Positions 1 through 6,673 are shown, numbered from the stretch's first letter. The stretch: DNA of 6,673 nucleotides from an uncultured Bacteroidales bacterium (GCA_905236405.1 CAJOQB010000183.1:1-6673), one strand, 5' to 3'. Program-made: numbers and translations. Notes: generated by a model not told the origin, from the sequence alone.

Positions 1-1295
1 CTGCCGTCTTTCTCCCTTTCCATTCGTTAGGACTTATCATTGTCGACGAAGAACATGACGGCTCCTACAAACAGTTCGAGCCCACGCCACGATACCAATG
101 TCGCGATGCCGCCATCTATCTGGCCCATATGTTTGGCGCTCGTACCGTCCTCGGGTCGGCCACACCATCTCTGGAAAGCTACTACAACGCCCAACGAGGC
201 AAATATGGTTATGCACAAATGACACAGCGCTATGGGGGACTGATGCTGCCCGAAGTAGTGTGTGTCAACATGAAAGAGGCACAACAACGAGGTGAGGTGC
301 AAGCCAAATACTTCTCATTCTTCCTTGTCTCGCAAATCCGTGAAGCATTGGCCAACCATGAGCAGGTGATTCTTTTCCAAAACCGTCGAGGGTTCTCGCT
401 TCGCATTGTCTGCGACGATTGCGAATGGACACCTACCTGCCAACACTGCGACGTCAGCCTCGTGTATCACAAAAGCACCAACAGCCTTCGTTGCCACTAT
501 TGTGGCTTCAGCATCCCCGTCCCCACCGAATGCCCCCACTGCCACACCTCGCATCTCCATGCCAAAGGTTTCGGCACCGAGCACATCGAAGAAGACCTAT
601 CGGTCTTGTTCCCCGAAGCACGCATTGCCCGCATGGACATGGACAGTACTCAACAAAAGAAACGGTACCTTGAGATTATCAACGACTTCGAAGACCACAA
701 TATCGACATACTGGTAGGCACGCAGATGGTCACCAAAGGACTCGACTTCAACAATGTCAGCGTCGTGGGTATCATCAGTGCCGACAATCTCATCTCGTTT
801 CCCGACTTTCGCTCCTACGAACGCGCCTTCCAACAGATTGTGCAGGTATCGGGACGAGCTGGCCGTCACGGCAAACGCGGCACCGTCATCATTCAGACCT
901 ACAATCCTTGGCACCAAGCCATCCGCGATGCCATGCAAAACGACTACACCTCGATGTACCAAAGCCAGATACACGAACGACTCATCTTCAAATATCCTCC
1001 CCATTACAAACTCATCGAGATTGTGATGCGACACCGCGACCGCGACACCCTTTTTGCCGCCGCCAACCGCTATGCTGGATGGCTCCGAGCCGAGTACCCC
1101 AACCAAGTGATGGGTCCCGAATACCCTTCGGTGAGCCGCATCCGCAACCAATACTTGATGAAGACTCTGATACGATTTGAGCGGACGGCACCCCTCTCCC
1201 ACCATAAACAGCGGTTGCTCGACTTGGCCGATCATCTGGTCAAAGATCCCGCCTTCACCCGCATCACCATCCAGTTCGACGTTGACCCTCAATAA
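1..1295 (+). CDS. priA: Primosomal protein N' (PriA helicase), 3' part only
   Basis: PriA is the superfamily 2 3'-to-5' DNA helicase that recognises stalled forks and reloads the replicative helicase. The frame is open from base 3, so the gene enters from the left edge. About 430 C-terminal residues are visible, and the N-terminal DNA-binding domain and Walker A motif lie outside the window. Seen in order (fragment numbering): motif II DEEH at 15-18 (bases 45-56), motif III GSATPS at about 51-56, four CxxC pairs giving eight cysteines at 137, 140, 146, 149, 164, 167, 177 and 180 (bases 411-542, the zinc-binding insertion), motif V GTQMVTKGLDF near 239-249, and motif VI QIVQVSGRAGR near 278-288. 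The C-terminal domain ends in DVDPQ and TAA at 1293-1295. All helicase and zinc motifs present look intact. The next gene starts 15 bases downstream on the same strand, so cotranscription is likely. Identification is very secure. Confidence 0.97.
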   Translation, partial: AVFLPFHSLGLIIVDEEHDGSYKQFEPTPRYQCRDAAIYLAHMFGARTVLGSATPSLESYYNAQRGKYGYAQMTQRYGGLMLPEVVCVNMKEAQQRGEVQAKYFSFFLVSQIREALANHEQVILFQNRRGFSLRIVCDDCEWTPTCQHCDVSLVYHKSTNSLRCHYCGFSIPVPTECPHCHTSHLHAKGFGTEHIEEDLSVLFPEARIARMDMDSTQQKKRYLEIINDFEDHNIDILVGTQMVTKGLDFNNVSVVGIISADNLISFPDFRSYERAFQQIVQVSGRAGRHGKRGTVIIQTYNPWHQAIRDAMQNDYTSMYQSQIHERLIFKYPPHYKLIEIVMRHRDRDTLFAAANRYAGWLRAEYPNQVMGPEYPSVSRIRNQYLMKTLIRFERTAPLSHHKQRLLDLADHLVKDPAFTRITIQFDVDPQ

Positions 1296-1310
1296 TAATG
1301 GAAAAAGCAA

Positions 1311-1844
1311 ATGAAAACGGAGACCATACACATACACGTTGACGAAATCAAGGCCATGGCCCAACGAGCACACAGCGATGCAACGTACCGCGAACTGCTC
1401 TTTGCCACCATGCAGGGAGACGACATCGTCGAGGCTGTACATGCTGCTTGGACATTGACACATTTGCCCAAGGAAGACAACCTGCACATCGCTTCGCACC
1501 GCGACGCATTGGTCCAATTAGCTATCAACACATCCAATATCTCGCTACGCCGCATCACGCTAACGCTGCTCAATCGGATAGAGTTTCCATTACCCGACAG
1601 TCTTGAGGAGACACCGCCCCACTATATCGACTTGCTCGACTTCTGTCTGACACACATGATGATGCCTGACGAGCCTTACGGCGTTCGTTCGCTTTGCATG
1701 AAAATAGCCTACACCCTCAGTCTCCCCTACCCAGAACTGTTGGGGGAACTGAGACAAAGTCTGTTGCTGATTGAACCGACAGAACTCGGCAGAGGCGTCC
1801 TGCACACCAGAAACGCCATTCTGCAATTGACGAACCGCCATTAA
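1311..1844 (+). CDS. HEAT-like helical repeat protein of unknown function
   Basis: A 177-residue protein with no signal peptide or membrane segment, presumably cytoplasmic. It is almost entirely predicted helix and breaks into about four units of 28-35 residues, roughly 26-52, 64-91, 105-133 and 140-175. Each contains a leucine-rich first helix and a second helix of the type RRITLTLLNRI or RSLCMKIAYTL, the pattern of HEAT/ARM repeats that usually act as protein- or nucleic-acid-binding scaffolds. No catalytic motif is visible. Similar short proteins occur in Bacteroidales and have sometimes been given unrelated enzyme names, so I name it only by fold. The ATG at 1311 is preferred: the ATG at 1298 is in another frame, and 1311 leaves 15 bases after the priA stop. 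It is probably translated from the priA transcript. It ends 15 bases from the stop codon of the convergent thioesterase gene. The reading frame is secure and the fold likely; the role is unknown. Confidence 0.85.
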   Translation: MKTETIHIHVDEIKAMAQRAHSDATYRELLFATMQGDDIVEAVHAAWTLTHLPKEDNLHIASHRDALVQLAINTSNISLRRITLTLLNRIEFPLPDSLEETPPHYIDLLDFCLTHMMMPDEPYGVRSLCMKIAYTLSLPYPELLGELRQSLLLIEPTELGRGVLHTRNAILQLTNRH

Positions 1845-1859
1845 CGGACGTCAACTATT

Positions 1860-2600
1860 CTATTTTCGGAAACTCATATGACAGTTGACCGCCACACCGC
1901 GTGGAGTGGTGGCTTGGAACCATGCAACACGATGTATGTCGTCCTCCTCGAACTTGGCACGAATCTCGTGCGAAGGATCATCGGGACGTATCTCAAGGAG
2001 ATAATTCAGATCTATGCTTAACGGACCACGCTCCAGCCATTCCTGCGGAAGAGCATTCTCAAACCAACGAAGGTATTCGGCGTTGTTGACATGTTGTGCC
2101 TTGTCGATGGAAGAATACTCGACAGGACAGTCGTAACTGTGGACACATTCCATGTCATTAGGCATCACAAGACGGGGACAGTCGATGTTCAAGGCACGCT
2201 CGTCATAGATGGTGTATAGCTTTATCTCGTCGGCATGACGACAGACACGACGTTTGTTCAAATCCATCATCACCCACTCCGAAGTGATAGCCACCAGTAT
2301 CTCGCCCATCGAACTGACAATACGACAGTCGCGCTTGGCAATGAGGGTATCGCTTCCACGACTCCATGTCTGCAACTTCACCTCCTCGTCAAGACGGGGA
2401 TAACGGGAAAGATAACGATAGCAAACCCTTGTCAGCACCCATGCCTTGCCTTGTTCCAACAAGACATGGAAGCCTGCTCCCATCGCGTTGCTATGCAACT
2501 CGGCTACCTCTTGGAAGAGTTGTGCCGTGGCAGGAATGGAGAGACGATAATGGCGGTCGCAGAGGTGTGTATATATAGTAAAAGGTGTCTCGTAAATCAT
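1860..2600 (-). CDS. Acyl-ACP thioesterase (FatA/FatB-like, double hotdog)
   Basis: 246 residues, the usual size for bacterial acyl-[acyl carrier protein] thioesterases, which hydrolyse acyl-ACP to free fatty acid plus holo-ACP in the cytoplasm. The N-terminal hotdog (about 1-130) carries the family pattern of an AxLFQEVAELHS helix followed by AWVLTRVCYRYLSRYPR and a W-S-R-G strand turn. The second hotdog (about 155-246) has the active-site stretch IDKAQHVNNAEYLRW with Asp166, His170, Asn172, Asn173, followed by NYLLEIRPDD with Glu203. Compared with plant FatB, the Asp, His and Glu of the described catalytic set are matched, but the position of the catalytic Asn (DxNxH) appears to be Ala168, and the FatB Cys is Ile204. 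The ATG at 2598-2600 lies 9 bases after the argS stop, so it is probably translated from the argS transcript. Family call secure; chain-length preference cannot be read from sequence. Confidence 0.92.
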   Translation of the reverse strand: MIYETPFTIYTHLCDRHYRLSIPATAQLFQEVAELHSNAMGAGFHVLLEQGKAWVLTRVCYRYLSRYPRLDEEVKLQTWSRGSDTLIAKRDCRIVSSMGEILVAITSEWVMMDLNKRRVCRHADEIKLYTIYDERALNIDCPRLVMPNDMECVHSYDCPVEYSSIDKAQHVNNAEYLRWFENALPQEWLERGPLSIDLNYLLEIRPDDPSHEIRAKFEEDDIHRVAWFQATTPRGVAVNCHMSFRK

Positions 2601-2609
2601 ATTGCAGAA

Positions 2610-4409
2610 TCACATTCGGTCAGGCACCTCAATACCCAAAATCATCATAGTGTTCTTCAAAGTGGTAGCCACCATCGAGCAGAGTTGTATACGGAACATC
2701 ATCGTGTCGCGGTCGGTGTCACGAAGGATGGGAGTGTCTTGGTAGAAACTGTTGAAGGCTTTGGCCAAATCAAAAGCATAGTTGGCCACCATAGCAGGGC
2801 TGTAGGCAGCAGCGGCAGCCTCGATGGTTGCGGGCAGGTTGTGAAGTTGTTTGATGACATCGCGTTCCTTCTCGCTCAACAACTGTTGGATCGTGACATC
2901 TTGTCCAGCTTTGATGACAACGTTCTGTTCACTCTCTGCCTTGCGGATGATGGAACAGATACGGGCATGAGTGTATTGGATGAAGGGGCCGGTGTTGCCG
3001 TTGAAGTCGATACTCTCGGCAGGATTGAAAAGCATGTTCTTTGAGGGGTCAACCTTGAGGATGAAATACTTGAGAGCACCCATTGCCAGCATATGGAAGA
3101 GACGTTGTTGTTGTTCGGGACTCAAGTCGTCGTTCTTGCCATGTTCTTTGCTCATGGCAGCAGCGGTCTGCTCCATCTCAGTGATGAGGTCGTCGGCATC
3201 GACCACCGTACCCTCGCGGCTCTTCATCTTGCCATTAGGCAGTTCCACCATTCCATAGGAGAGATGGTACAACTTGTCTGCCCAGTCATAGCCCAATCGT
3301 TTGAGGATAATCTTCAGCACCTGGAAGTGATAGTCTTGTTCATTGCCCACCACATAAATCAACTGCTCGGCACCAAAATCGTGCTGACGGAGCAGTGCGG
3401 TACCGAGGTCTTGTGTCATATACACCGATGTGCCGTCCTTGCGGAGCAGCACCTTGTGGTCCAACCCTGCGTCAGTCAGGTCGGCACAGACGGCTCCGTC
3501 GTCGCGACGATAGAGCACACCCATGTCGAGACCTTTCTGCACCAACTCCTTGCCCAGCATATAGGTGTTCGATTCATAGTATATCTTGTCGAAGCCAACA
3601 CCCAGCCGTTGGTAGGTCTCATCGAATCCTGCATAGACCCAACCATTCATCATCTCCCACAACGCACGAACCTCCTTGTCGCCCTCTTCCCAACGTTTCA
3701 GCATCGATTGGGCCTCAAGCAGCAACGGGGCCTGCTTTTTGGCCTCCTCTTCGTCCATGCCTTGCTCCATCAGTTCTTTAATTTCGGCCTTGTAGTGCTT
3801 GTCGAATTCCACATAGTATTTGCCCACCAAGTGATCACCCTTCACACCGCTGTTCTCTGGAGTCTCGCCATTGCCAAAACGTTGCCAAGCCAGCATCGAC
3901 TTGCAGATATGGATGCCACGGTCATTGACCAGATTGACCATCTTGACATTGTTGCCATTGGCTTTGAGCAACTGCGACACCGACCATCCCAACAGGTTGT
4001 TGCGGACATGGCCCAGATGCAACGGCTTGTTGGTGTTGGGCGAGGAATACTCCACCACAATGGGGGCTGCATCAGTGGCAGCCGTCTTCATACCATATTG
4101 TTTGTCGCCCACATGCTTTGCAACAAAGGCAAGCCAGTAACGTTCGTCAATCACAAAGTTGAGGAAGCCTTTGACCACATTAAACGACTTCACCTCGGAG
4201 CATTGGTTTTGTACCTCCTCGCCAATCTCACGGCCCACCATGTCGGGAGCCTTACGGGCTTGTTTCACGTAGGGGAAGACGACAAAGGTGTAGTCGCCTT
4301 CAAAGTTCTTGCTGGTAGCCTGAAGCACAAGGCTCTCGGCATCGGCATCGATGTTATACAGTTTTTTCAATGCATCGGCGATGCAATGTTGAAGAAGGGT
4401 TGTTATCAT
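2610..4409 (-). CDS. argS: Arginyl-tRNA synthetase
   Basis: Complete 599-residue class I synthetase that charges tRNA(Arg) with arginine in the cytoplasm using ATP. The N-terminal Add-1 domain, which binds the tRNA D-loop, covers about residues 1-105, including the KNFEGDYTFVVFPY stretch. The catalytic Rossmann core starts at EYSSPNTNKPLHLGH, with the HIGH-type motif HLGH at 131-134. The KMSKS-type loop reads KMKSREGT at 394-401, a common form in this family. The substrate-binding segments MTQDLGTALL (331-340) and YVVGNEQDYHFQ (352-363) are present. The C-terminal helical DALR-type anticodon-binding domain runs from about 475 to the end and includes the GPFIQYTHARI entry segment. It is the middle gene of a minus-strand run: the start codon is 25 bases after the stop of the secreted thioredoxin-like gene, and its TGA is 9 bases before the thioesterase ATG. 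No promoter is evident in the 25-base gap, so it probably depends on upstream transcription. No missing motif or frameshift. Confidence 0.98.
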   Translation of the reverse strand: MITTLLQHCIADALKKLYNIDADAESLVLQATSKNFEGDYTFVVFPYVKQARKAPDMVGREIGEEVQNQCSEVKSFNVVKGFLNFVIDERYWLAFVAKHVGDKQYGMKTAATDAAPIVVEYSSPNTNKPLHLGHVRNNLLGWSVSQLLKANGNNVKMVNLVNDRGIHICKSMLAWQRFGNGETPENSGVKGDHLVGKYYVEFDKHYKAEIKELMEQGMDEEEAKKQAPLLLEAQSMLKRWEEGDKEVRALWEMMNGWVYAGFDETYQRLGVGFDKIYYESNTYMLGKELVQKGLDMGVLYRRDDGAVCADLTDAGLDHKVLLRKDGTSVYMTQDLGTALLRQHDFGAEQLIYVVGNEQDYHFQVLKIILKRLGYDWADKLYHLSYGMVELPNGKMKSREGTVVDADDLITEMEQTAAAMSKEHGKNDDLSPEQQQRLFHMLAMGALKYFILKVDPSKNMLFNPAESIDFNGNTGPFIQYTHARICSIIRKAESEQNVVIKAGQDVTIQQLLSEKERDVIKQLHNLPATIEAAAAAYSPAMVANYAFDLAKAFNSFYQDTPILRDTDRDTMMFRIQLCSMVATTLKNTMMILGIEVPDRM

Positions 4410-4434
4410 ATTGTCTTTATACTGTTTCTATTGT

Positions 4435-5895
4435 TTATCTAAACAAAGGATTAGTGTTGTCTGTCTCCGGCACACGGTTGGACCACGGCGTGTGAAGGAA
4501 GAAACCTGTGCTGGGAGCCGGTGTGACGTCGTACTGCAACTCGCCCTGTGGATTAATCAGCACGAAAGTGGGGAAGGAGACCACACGAAGGGTATTCAGC
4601 AAGTCATAGTTGCCGTCGAAATGGAGCCAAGTCCAATCAAATCGCTCGCCATGCCTGGAGTTTTTCAAGAAATGGTACATCTTTTGAAACTCGCGGTCAC
4701 AGTCGATGGTAACAAACTCCACACTGTCATTGCCTTGATATACCTGTTCCTTGAAATGGGCCATCGTCTCCAGCTCGCTCTTCGACTCGGGGTCACCCAC
4801 TCGAACAAAGGCCATATAGACCCATTTGCCACGGAACGACTCCAGGTCCACCCGCTCTTTGTCGACATTGGGCAACAAGAAACTGGGCATCTCGCCACCG
4901 GCATCCGACTGATGGAACATCTCCACCAGATTGTAGGCGATGGGTTTGTGTTCCTTGAACTTGGTACGCTCGCCTATCCTTTCCACCATCTTCACCACAC
5001 TCTCGCTGTCATAGTAGCGGAAATTGTAGTATGCCTCTTTGAGTGCCAACAGGGCGGCCAACTCTCTCACCTGCTCATGACGCAACAGTGGGTCGACACC
5101 TATCGAGTCAATAAAAGTGCTCAAGTCCATGTTGTACACCCAATGAGCCAGACGATAGACCGAGATGTCTTTGGTGCCCTTCGATATCGCGTTGGAATAG
5201 AGTGCCACAAAGAGCGACATGTAGTTCTCATCGTACACCAACACCGGTTGCCCCTGGATGTAGCGGCGGAAGATGTTGCGACGTGAGTCGAACTTCATGT
5301 TCAGTTTCAGCTCAGCCAACTGGTAGACCTTGTATCGGTTGAAGAAATCGCAGCCCTCGACATCGGGACACACCTTGTTGACATACACCTCCAAGCTGTC
5401 GAAGTAACGTTTCTGGGGATGGTAGCGATAGTCGAACTGACCACGATGGCTCTCTAAATAACGAGCCACGGCAGCATCAAAACGATTGACCAATATGTTG
5501 ATATCGTTTTTGGGCAGGTTGAGGAATTCGACAGGCAGCGCCATCTCGGTGGCAAACCCTACCTCATGCTCGTCTCGGTTCCAGTCAAACTTGGGAATGT
5601 TGATGATGTATTCTCGTGCCGGCTCCACATAGAACGACTGGGTGTAGTTGTCTATCTGCAGAAACACCAACATTGGATAATTGGCATAGCATTGCAACTC
5701 GAACCTTTGCGACTCATCGATGTCAGCCTTGTCAATCAGCACCTCAAAACAAGAGATTTTGTCAGAGTAACGATACAGCTTTATCGACTTCCCCACAGCG
5801 TTCTCTGTCGTTCCCTTAATGGTGATATTTTTCTGAGCCACAGCGATGTTAATCAAGCACATCAGAACAGTGGCAAAAGCAACAATGCGTTTCAT
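4435..5895 (-). CDS. Secreted thioredoxin-fold (TlpA-like) protein lacking the CxxC motif
   Basis: 486 residues from the ATG at 5893-5895. An upstream in-frame TTG at 5917-5919 overlaps the predicted promoter -7 element, so the ATG is chosen. Residues 1-21 form a signal peptide: MKR, a hydrophobic core, then AVA before Gln21, so it is probably exported to the periplasm. The Cys13 context (VLMC) is not a lipobox. Residues about 22-330 are lineage-specific, a beta-rich N-terminal part followed by a helical stretch with CPDVEGC at 176-182. Residues about 336-460 are an AhpC/TSA/TlpA-type thioredoxin domain: LPNVDKERVDLESFRGKWVY, then VEFVTIDCDR, then SFPTFVLINPQGEL with the cis-proline at 442. 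Where active relatives have WCxxC this protein has GDPES (Asp368 to Ser371), so it cannot be a standard disulfide reductase. First gene of the argS-thioesterase run. Exact role unknown; a binding or structural function, or a loss-of-activity paralogue, is inferred. Confidence 0.88.
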   Translation of the reverse strand: MKRIVAFATVLMCLINIAVAQKNITIKGTTENAVGKSIKLYRYSDKISCFEVLIDKADIDESQRFELQCYANYPMLVFLQIDNYTQSFYVEPAREYIINIPKFDWNRDEHEVGFATEMALPVEFLNLPKNDINILVNRFDAAVARYLESHRGQFDYRYHPQKRYFDSLEVYVNKVCPDVEGCDFFNRYKVYQLAELKLNMKFDSRRNIFRRYIQGQPVLVYDENYMSLFVALYSNAISKGTKDISVYRLAHWVYNMDLSTFIDSIGVDPLLRHEQVRELAALLALKEAYYNFRYYDSESVVKMVERIGERTKFKEHKPIAYNLVEMFHQSDAGGEMPSFLLPNVDKERVDLESFRGKWVYMAFVRVGDPESKSELETMAHFKEQVYQGNDSVEFVTIDCDREFQKMYHFLKNSRHGERFDWTWLHFDGNYDLLNTLRVVSFPTFVLINPQGELQYDVTPAPSTGFFLHTPWSNRVPETDNTNPLFR

Positions 5896-6039
5896 AGACA
5901 ACAGTATTTCAAGGTGCAAAAATACACATAATTATCAAAGCAGCAACGACACACGCTCTTTTTTTTCAACAGCCCACCGTAAACAGGGTATGGGCCTGTC
6001 GCCTTCTTTACAAAACTCGACAAAATAATATATACAAGA
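5896..6039. other. Divergent intergenic region
   Basis: 144 bases separating the minus-strand thioredoxin-like gene from the plus-strand lipoprotein pair. The left part holds the minus-strand promoter described separately. A T8 run on the plus strand occupies 5959-5966. A short inverted repeat, ACAGG at 5983-5987 and CCTGT at 5995-5999, has a 7-base loop. On the plus strand I find no TAnnTTTG and no TTG upstream of 6040, only an A/T-rich stretch at about 6020-6036, so the lipoprotein promoter is not identified. No small ORF or RNA gene is supported. Confidence 0.6.
5917..5947 (-). promoter_or_regulatory. Bacteroidota-type promoter for the thioredoxin-like/argS/thioesterase run
   Basis: Read on the minus strand, TATTTTTG (5924 down to 5917) matches the Bacteroidota -7 consensus TAnnTTTG exactly. 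A GTTG (5947 down to 5944) sits 19 bases upstream, matching the -33 element (TTTG/TTG) and its usual 19-21 base spacing. Transcription would begin around 5910, giving a leader of roughly 15 bases before the ATG at 5895. A run of eight A on this strand (5966-5959) lies about 12 bases upstream of the -33 element. The match is by eye; no expression data. Confidence 0.7.
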
Positions 6040-6513
6040 ATGCGTTATAACGACATGAATACAAACCGAACCAACACACCCAATCGTCGAAGAATGGGAC
6101 TCTTAATCGTGGCTGTCACTTGTATATTATTCAGTGGCTGCTTCTTTCTTGACCTTCTTACAGTAAAGGTTCTCCCTGTCACTGTGGGGAGCCGTTTCGG
6201 AGGAAAGAAGACTGTTTATTTCAAAGATGCGGACGGTGACGAGTTGTTCCTTTCCATCAATGGAGAACGCTCGAACTTATGGGATACCAATGCCAATATT
6301 GCCATCTTGTATAAACCGGTTTTCTTTAAGACGACAGGCGACACACTGCACATAATGGGAGTAGTGCCCGATACCTTCCATCCACAATCCACGGATGCCC
6401 TCATCGTCTATCACTGGAGAGAAGGAAATCCTCTATGCTACGAGACTCAGGCAAAGGCCGATGGCTATAAAATCATACACAGCCTTTGGACTATCGACGA
6501 ATATAACCAATAA
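6040..6513 (+). CDS. Putative lipoprotein of unknown function
   Basis: 157 residues from ATG 6040; an in-frame ATG at 6055 (residue 6) is nearly as good. Neither has a Shine-Dalgarno sequence, and the A/T-rich bases before 6040 fit Bacteroidota initiation regions. The N-terminus is a hydrophilic NTNRTNTPN segment, then RRR, a hydrophobic core GLLIVAVTCIL, and FSGC with Cys34 as the likely lipidated residue (Phe at -3 is less usual than Leu). The remaining 120 or so residues have alternating hydrophobic patterns suggesting a small beta-rich domain (VYFKDADGDELFLSI, TLHIMGVVPDTF, DALIVYHWREG). No known catalytic motif is seen and I do not recognise a family. It would be anchored in the envelope. 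The next lipoprotein gene begins 5 bases after its TAA, so the two are almost certainly cotranscribed. The gene is convincing because of its signal peptide and spacing; its function is unknown. Confidence 0.75.
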   Translation: MRYNDMNTNRTNTPNRRRMGLLIVAVTCILFSGCFFLDLLTVKVLPVTVGSRFGGKKTVYFKDADGDELFLSINGERSNLWDTNANIAILYKPVFFKTTGDTLHIMGVVPDTFHPQSTDALIVYHWREGNPLCYETQAKADGYKIIHSLWTIDEYNQ

Positions 6514-6518
6514 TCATC

Positions 6519-6673
6519 ATGGAACAAGCACCTATCCTAAACGACCACAACAAGCAAGAGTATCCACCGATGCATACAGGAGGGTCGAACACACCCTTAA
6601 AAAACAAATTGAAGATAGGCTTTTTTATAATGGCATTGTTCCTGATGAGCCTTGCTGGTTGCCAACAACCACA
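6519..6673 (+). CDS. Putative lipoprotein, 5' end only
   Basis: Begins at ATG 6519, 5 bases after the preceding stop, and runs open off the right edge, with 51 complete codons visible. The translation shows a hydrophilic leader of about 27 residues (MEQAPILNDHNKQEY at the start), then LKNKLK, a hydrophobic core IGFFIMALFLMS and a perfect lipobox LAGC with Cys48 (bases 6660-6662) followed by QQP. This marks an envelope lipoprotein. A later in-frame ATG at 6570 (residue 18) would give a shorter and more typical n-region, so the true start is uncertain. The mature domain is outside the window, so nothing can be said of its function. Its leader shares an N-T-P followed by basic residues with that of the preceding lipoprotein, which hints that they may be related. 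Confidence 0.72.
   Translation, partial: MEQAPILNDHNKQEYPPMHTGGSNTPLKNKLKIGFFIMALFLMSLAGCQQP

Noticed and set aside
597..1517. 306-codon open frame on the minus strand opposite priA and the HEAT-like gene
   Set aside because: Antisense to well-supported genes, spans their junction, and has no domain or start-site support.
1850..1889. GTCAACT/AGTTGAC hairpin as an intrinsic terminator
   Set aside because: Seven base pairs with a 26-base loop, not GC-rich, and without a following T run on either strand.
2235..3044. 269-codon plus-strand frame crossing the thioesterase and argS
   Set aside because: Crosses the junction of two convincing minus-strand genes; the composition is that of a shadow frame.
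3093..4442. 449-codon open frame on the plus strand opposite argS
   Set aside because: It lies almost entirely antisense to a textbook argS with intact motifs. Its translation is rich in His, Leu and Gln, as expected from a mirror frame, with no recognisable domain.
4411..5286. 291-codon open frame on the plus strand opposite the thioredoxin-like gene
   Set aside because: Mirror frame of a gene with a signal peptide, promoter and recognisable fold; no independent evidence.
5857..5859. Cys13 in the signal peptide of the thioredoxin-like protein as a lipobox cysteine
   Set aside because: The preceding residues VLM lack the small residue needed at -1, and a standard AVA cleavage site follows at residue 20.
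5983..5999. Inverted repeat ACAGG/CCTGT as an operator or terminator
   Set aside because: Only 5 base pairs with a 7-base loop and no T run after it; too short to call above chance.

Overview
The window looks like chromosomal DNA from a member of the Bacteroidales (phylum Bacteroidota). The evidence is a match to the Bacteroidota promoter consensus (TAnnTTTG with a TTG about 19 bases upstream), absence of clear Shine-Dalgarno sequences, a PriA ending in a DVDPQ tail, a KMKSREG signature in ArgRS, a bacterial FatA/FatB-type acyl-ACP thioesterase, and tandem lipoproteins. GC is middling, and genus cannot be assigned from this stretch.

Layout. Bases 1-1844, plus strand: the 3' two thirds or so of the core of priA (replication restart helicase), truncated by the window edge, then a 177-residue all-helical HEAT-like protein 15 bases downstream. 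Bases 1860-5895, minus strand: a tight three-gene run read from right to left. It holds a secreted thioredoxin-fold protein that has lost its CxxC cysteines, then argS (complete, 599 residues), then an acyl-ACP thioesterase (246 residues). Gaps are 25 and 9 bases, and a well-matched promoter lies just upstream of the first gene. The plus and minus units converge with only 15 bases between stop codons and no obvious hairpin terminator. Bases 5896-6039: a 144-base divergent intergenic region. Bases 6040-6673, plus strand: two lipoprotein genes in tandem 5 bases apart, the second cut by the window end. Both have an unusually long hydrophilic segment ahead of the signal peptide core.

Functionally this is mostly housekeeping (replication restart, tRNA charging, fatty-acid release) next to lineage-specific envelope proteins. 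I see no CRISPR array, transposase, integrase, RNA gene, defence or toxin cassette. The points most worth a second look are the cysteine-less TlpA-like protein, the thioesterase active-site motif in which an expected Asn reads as Ala, and the uncharacterised lipoprotein pair.
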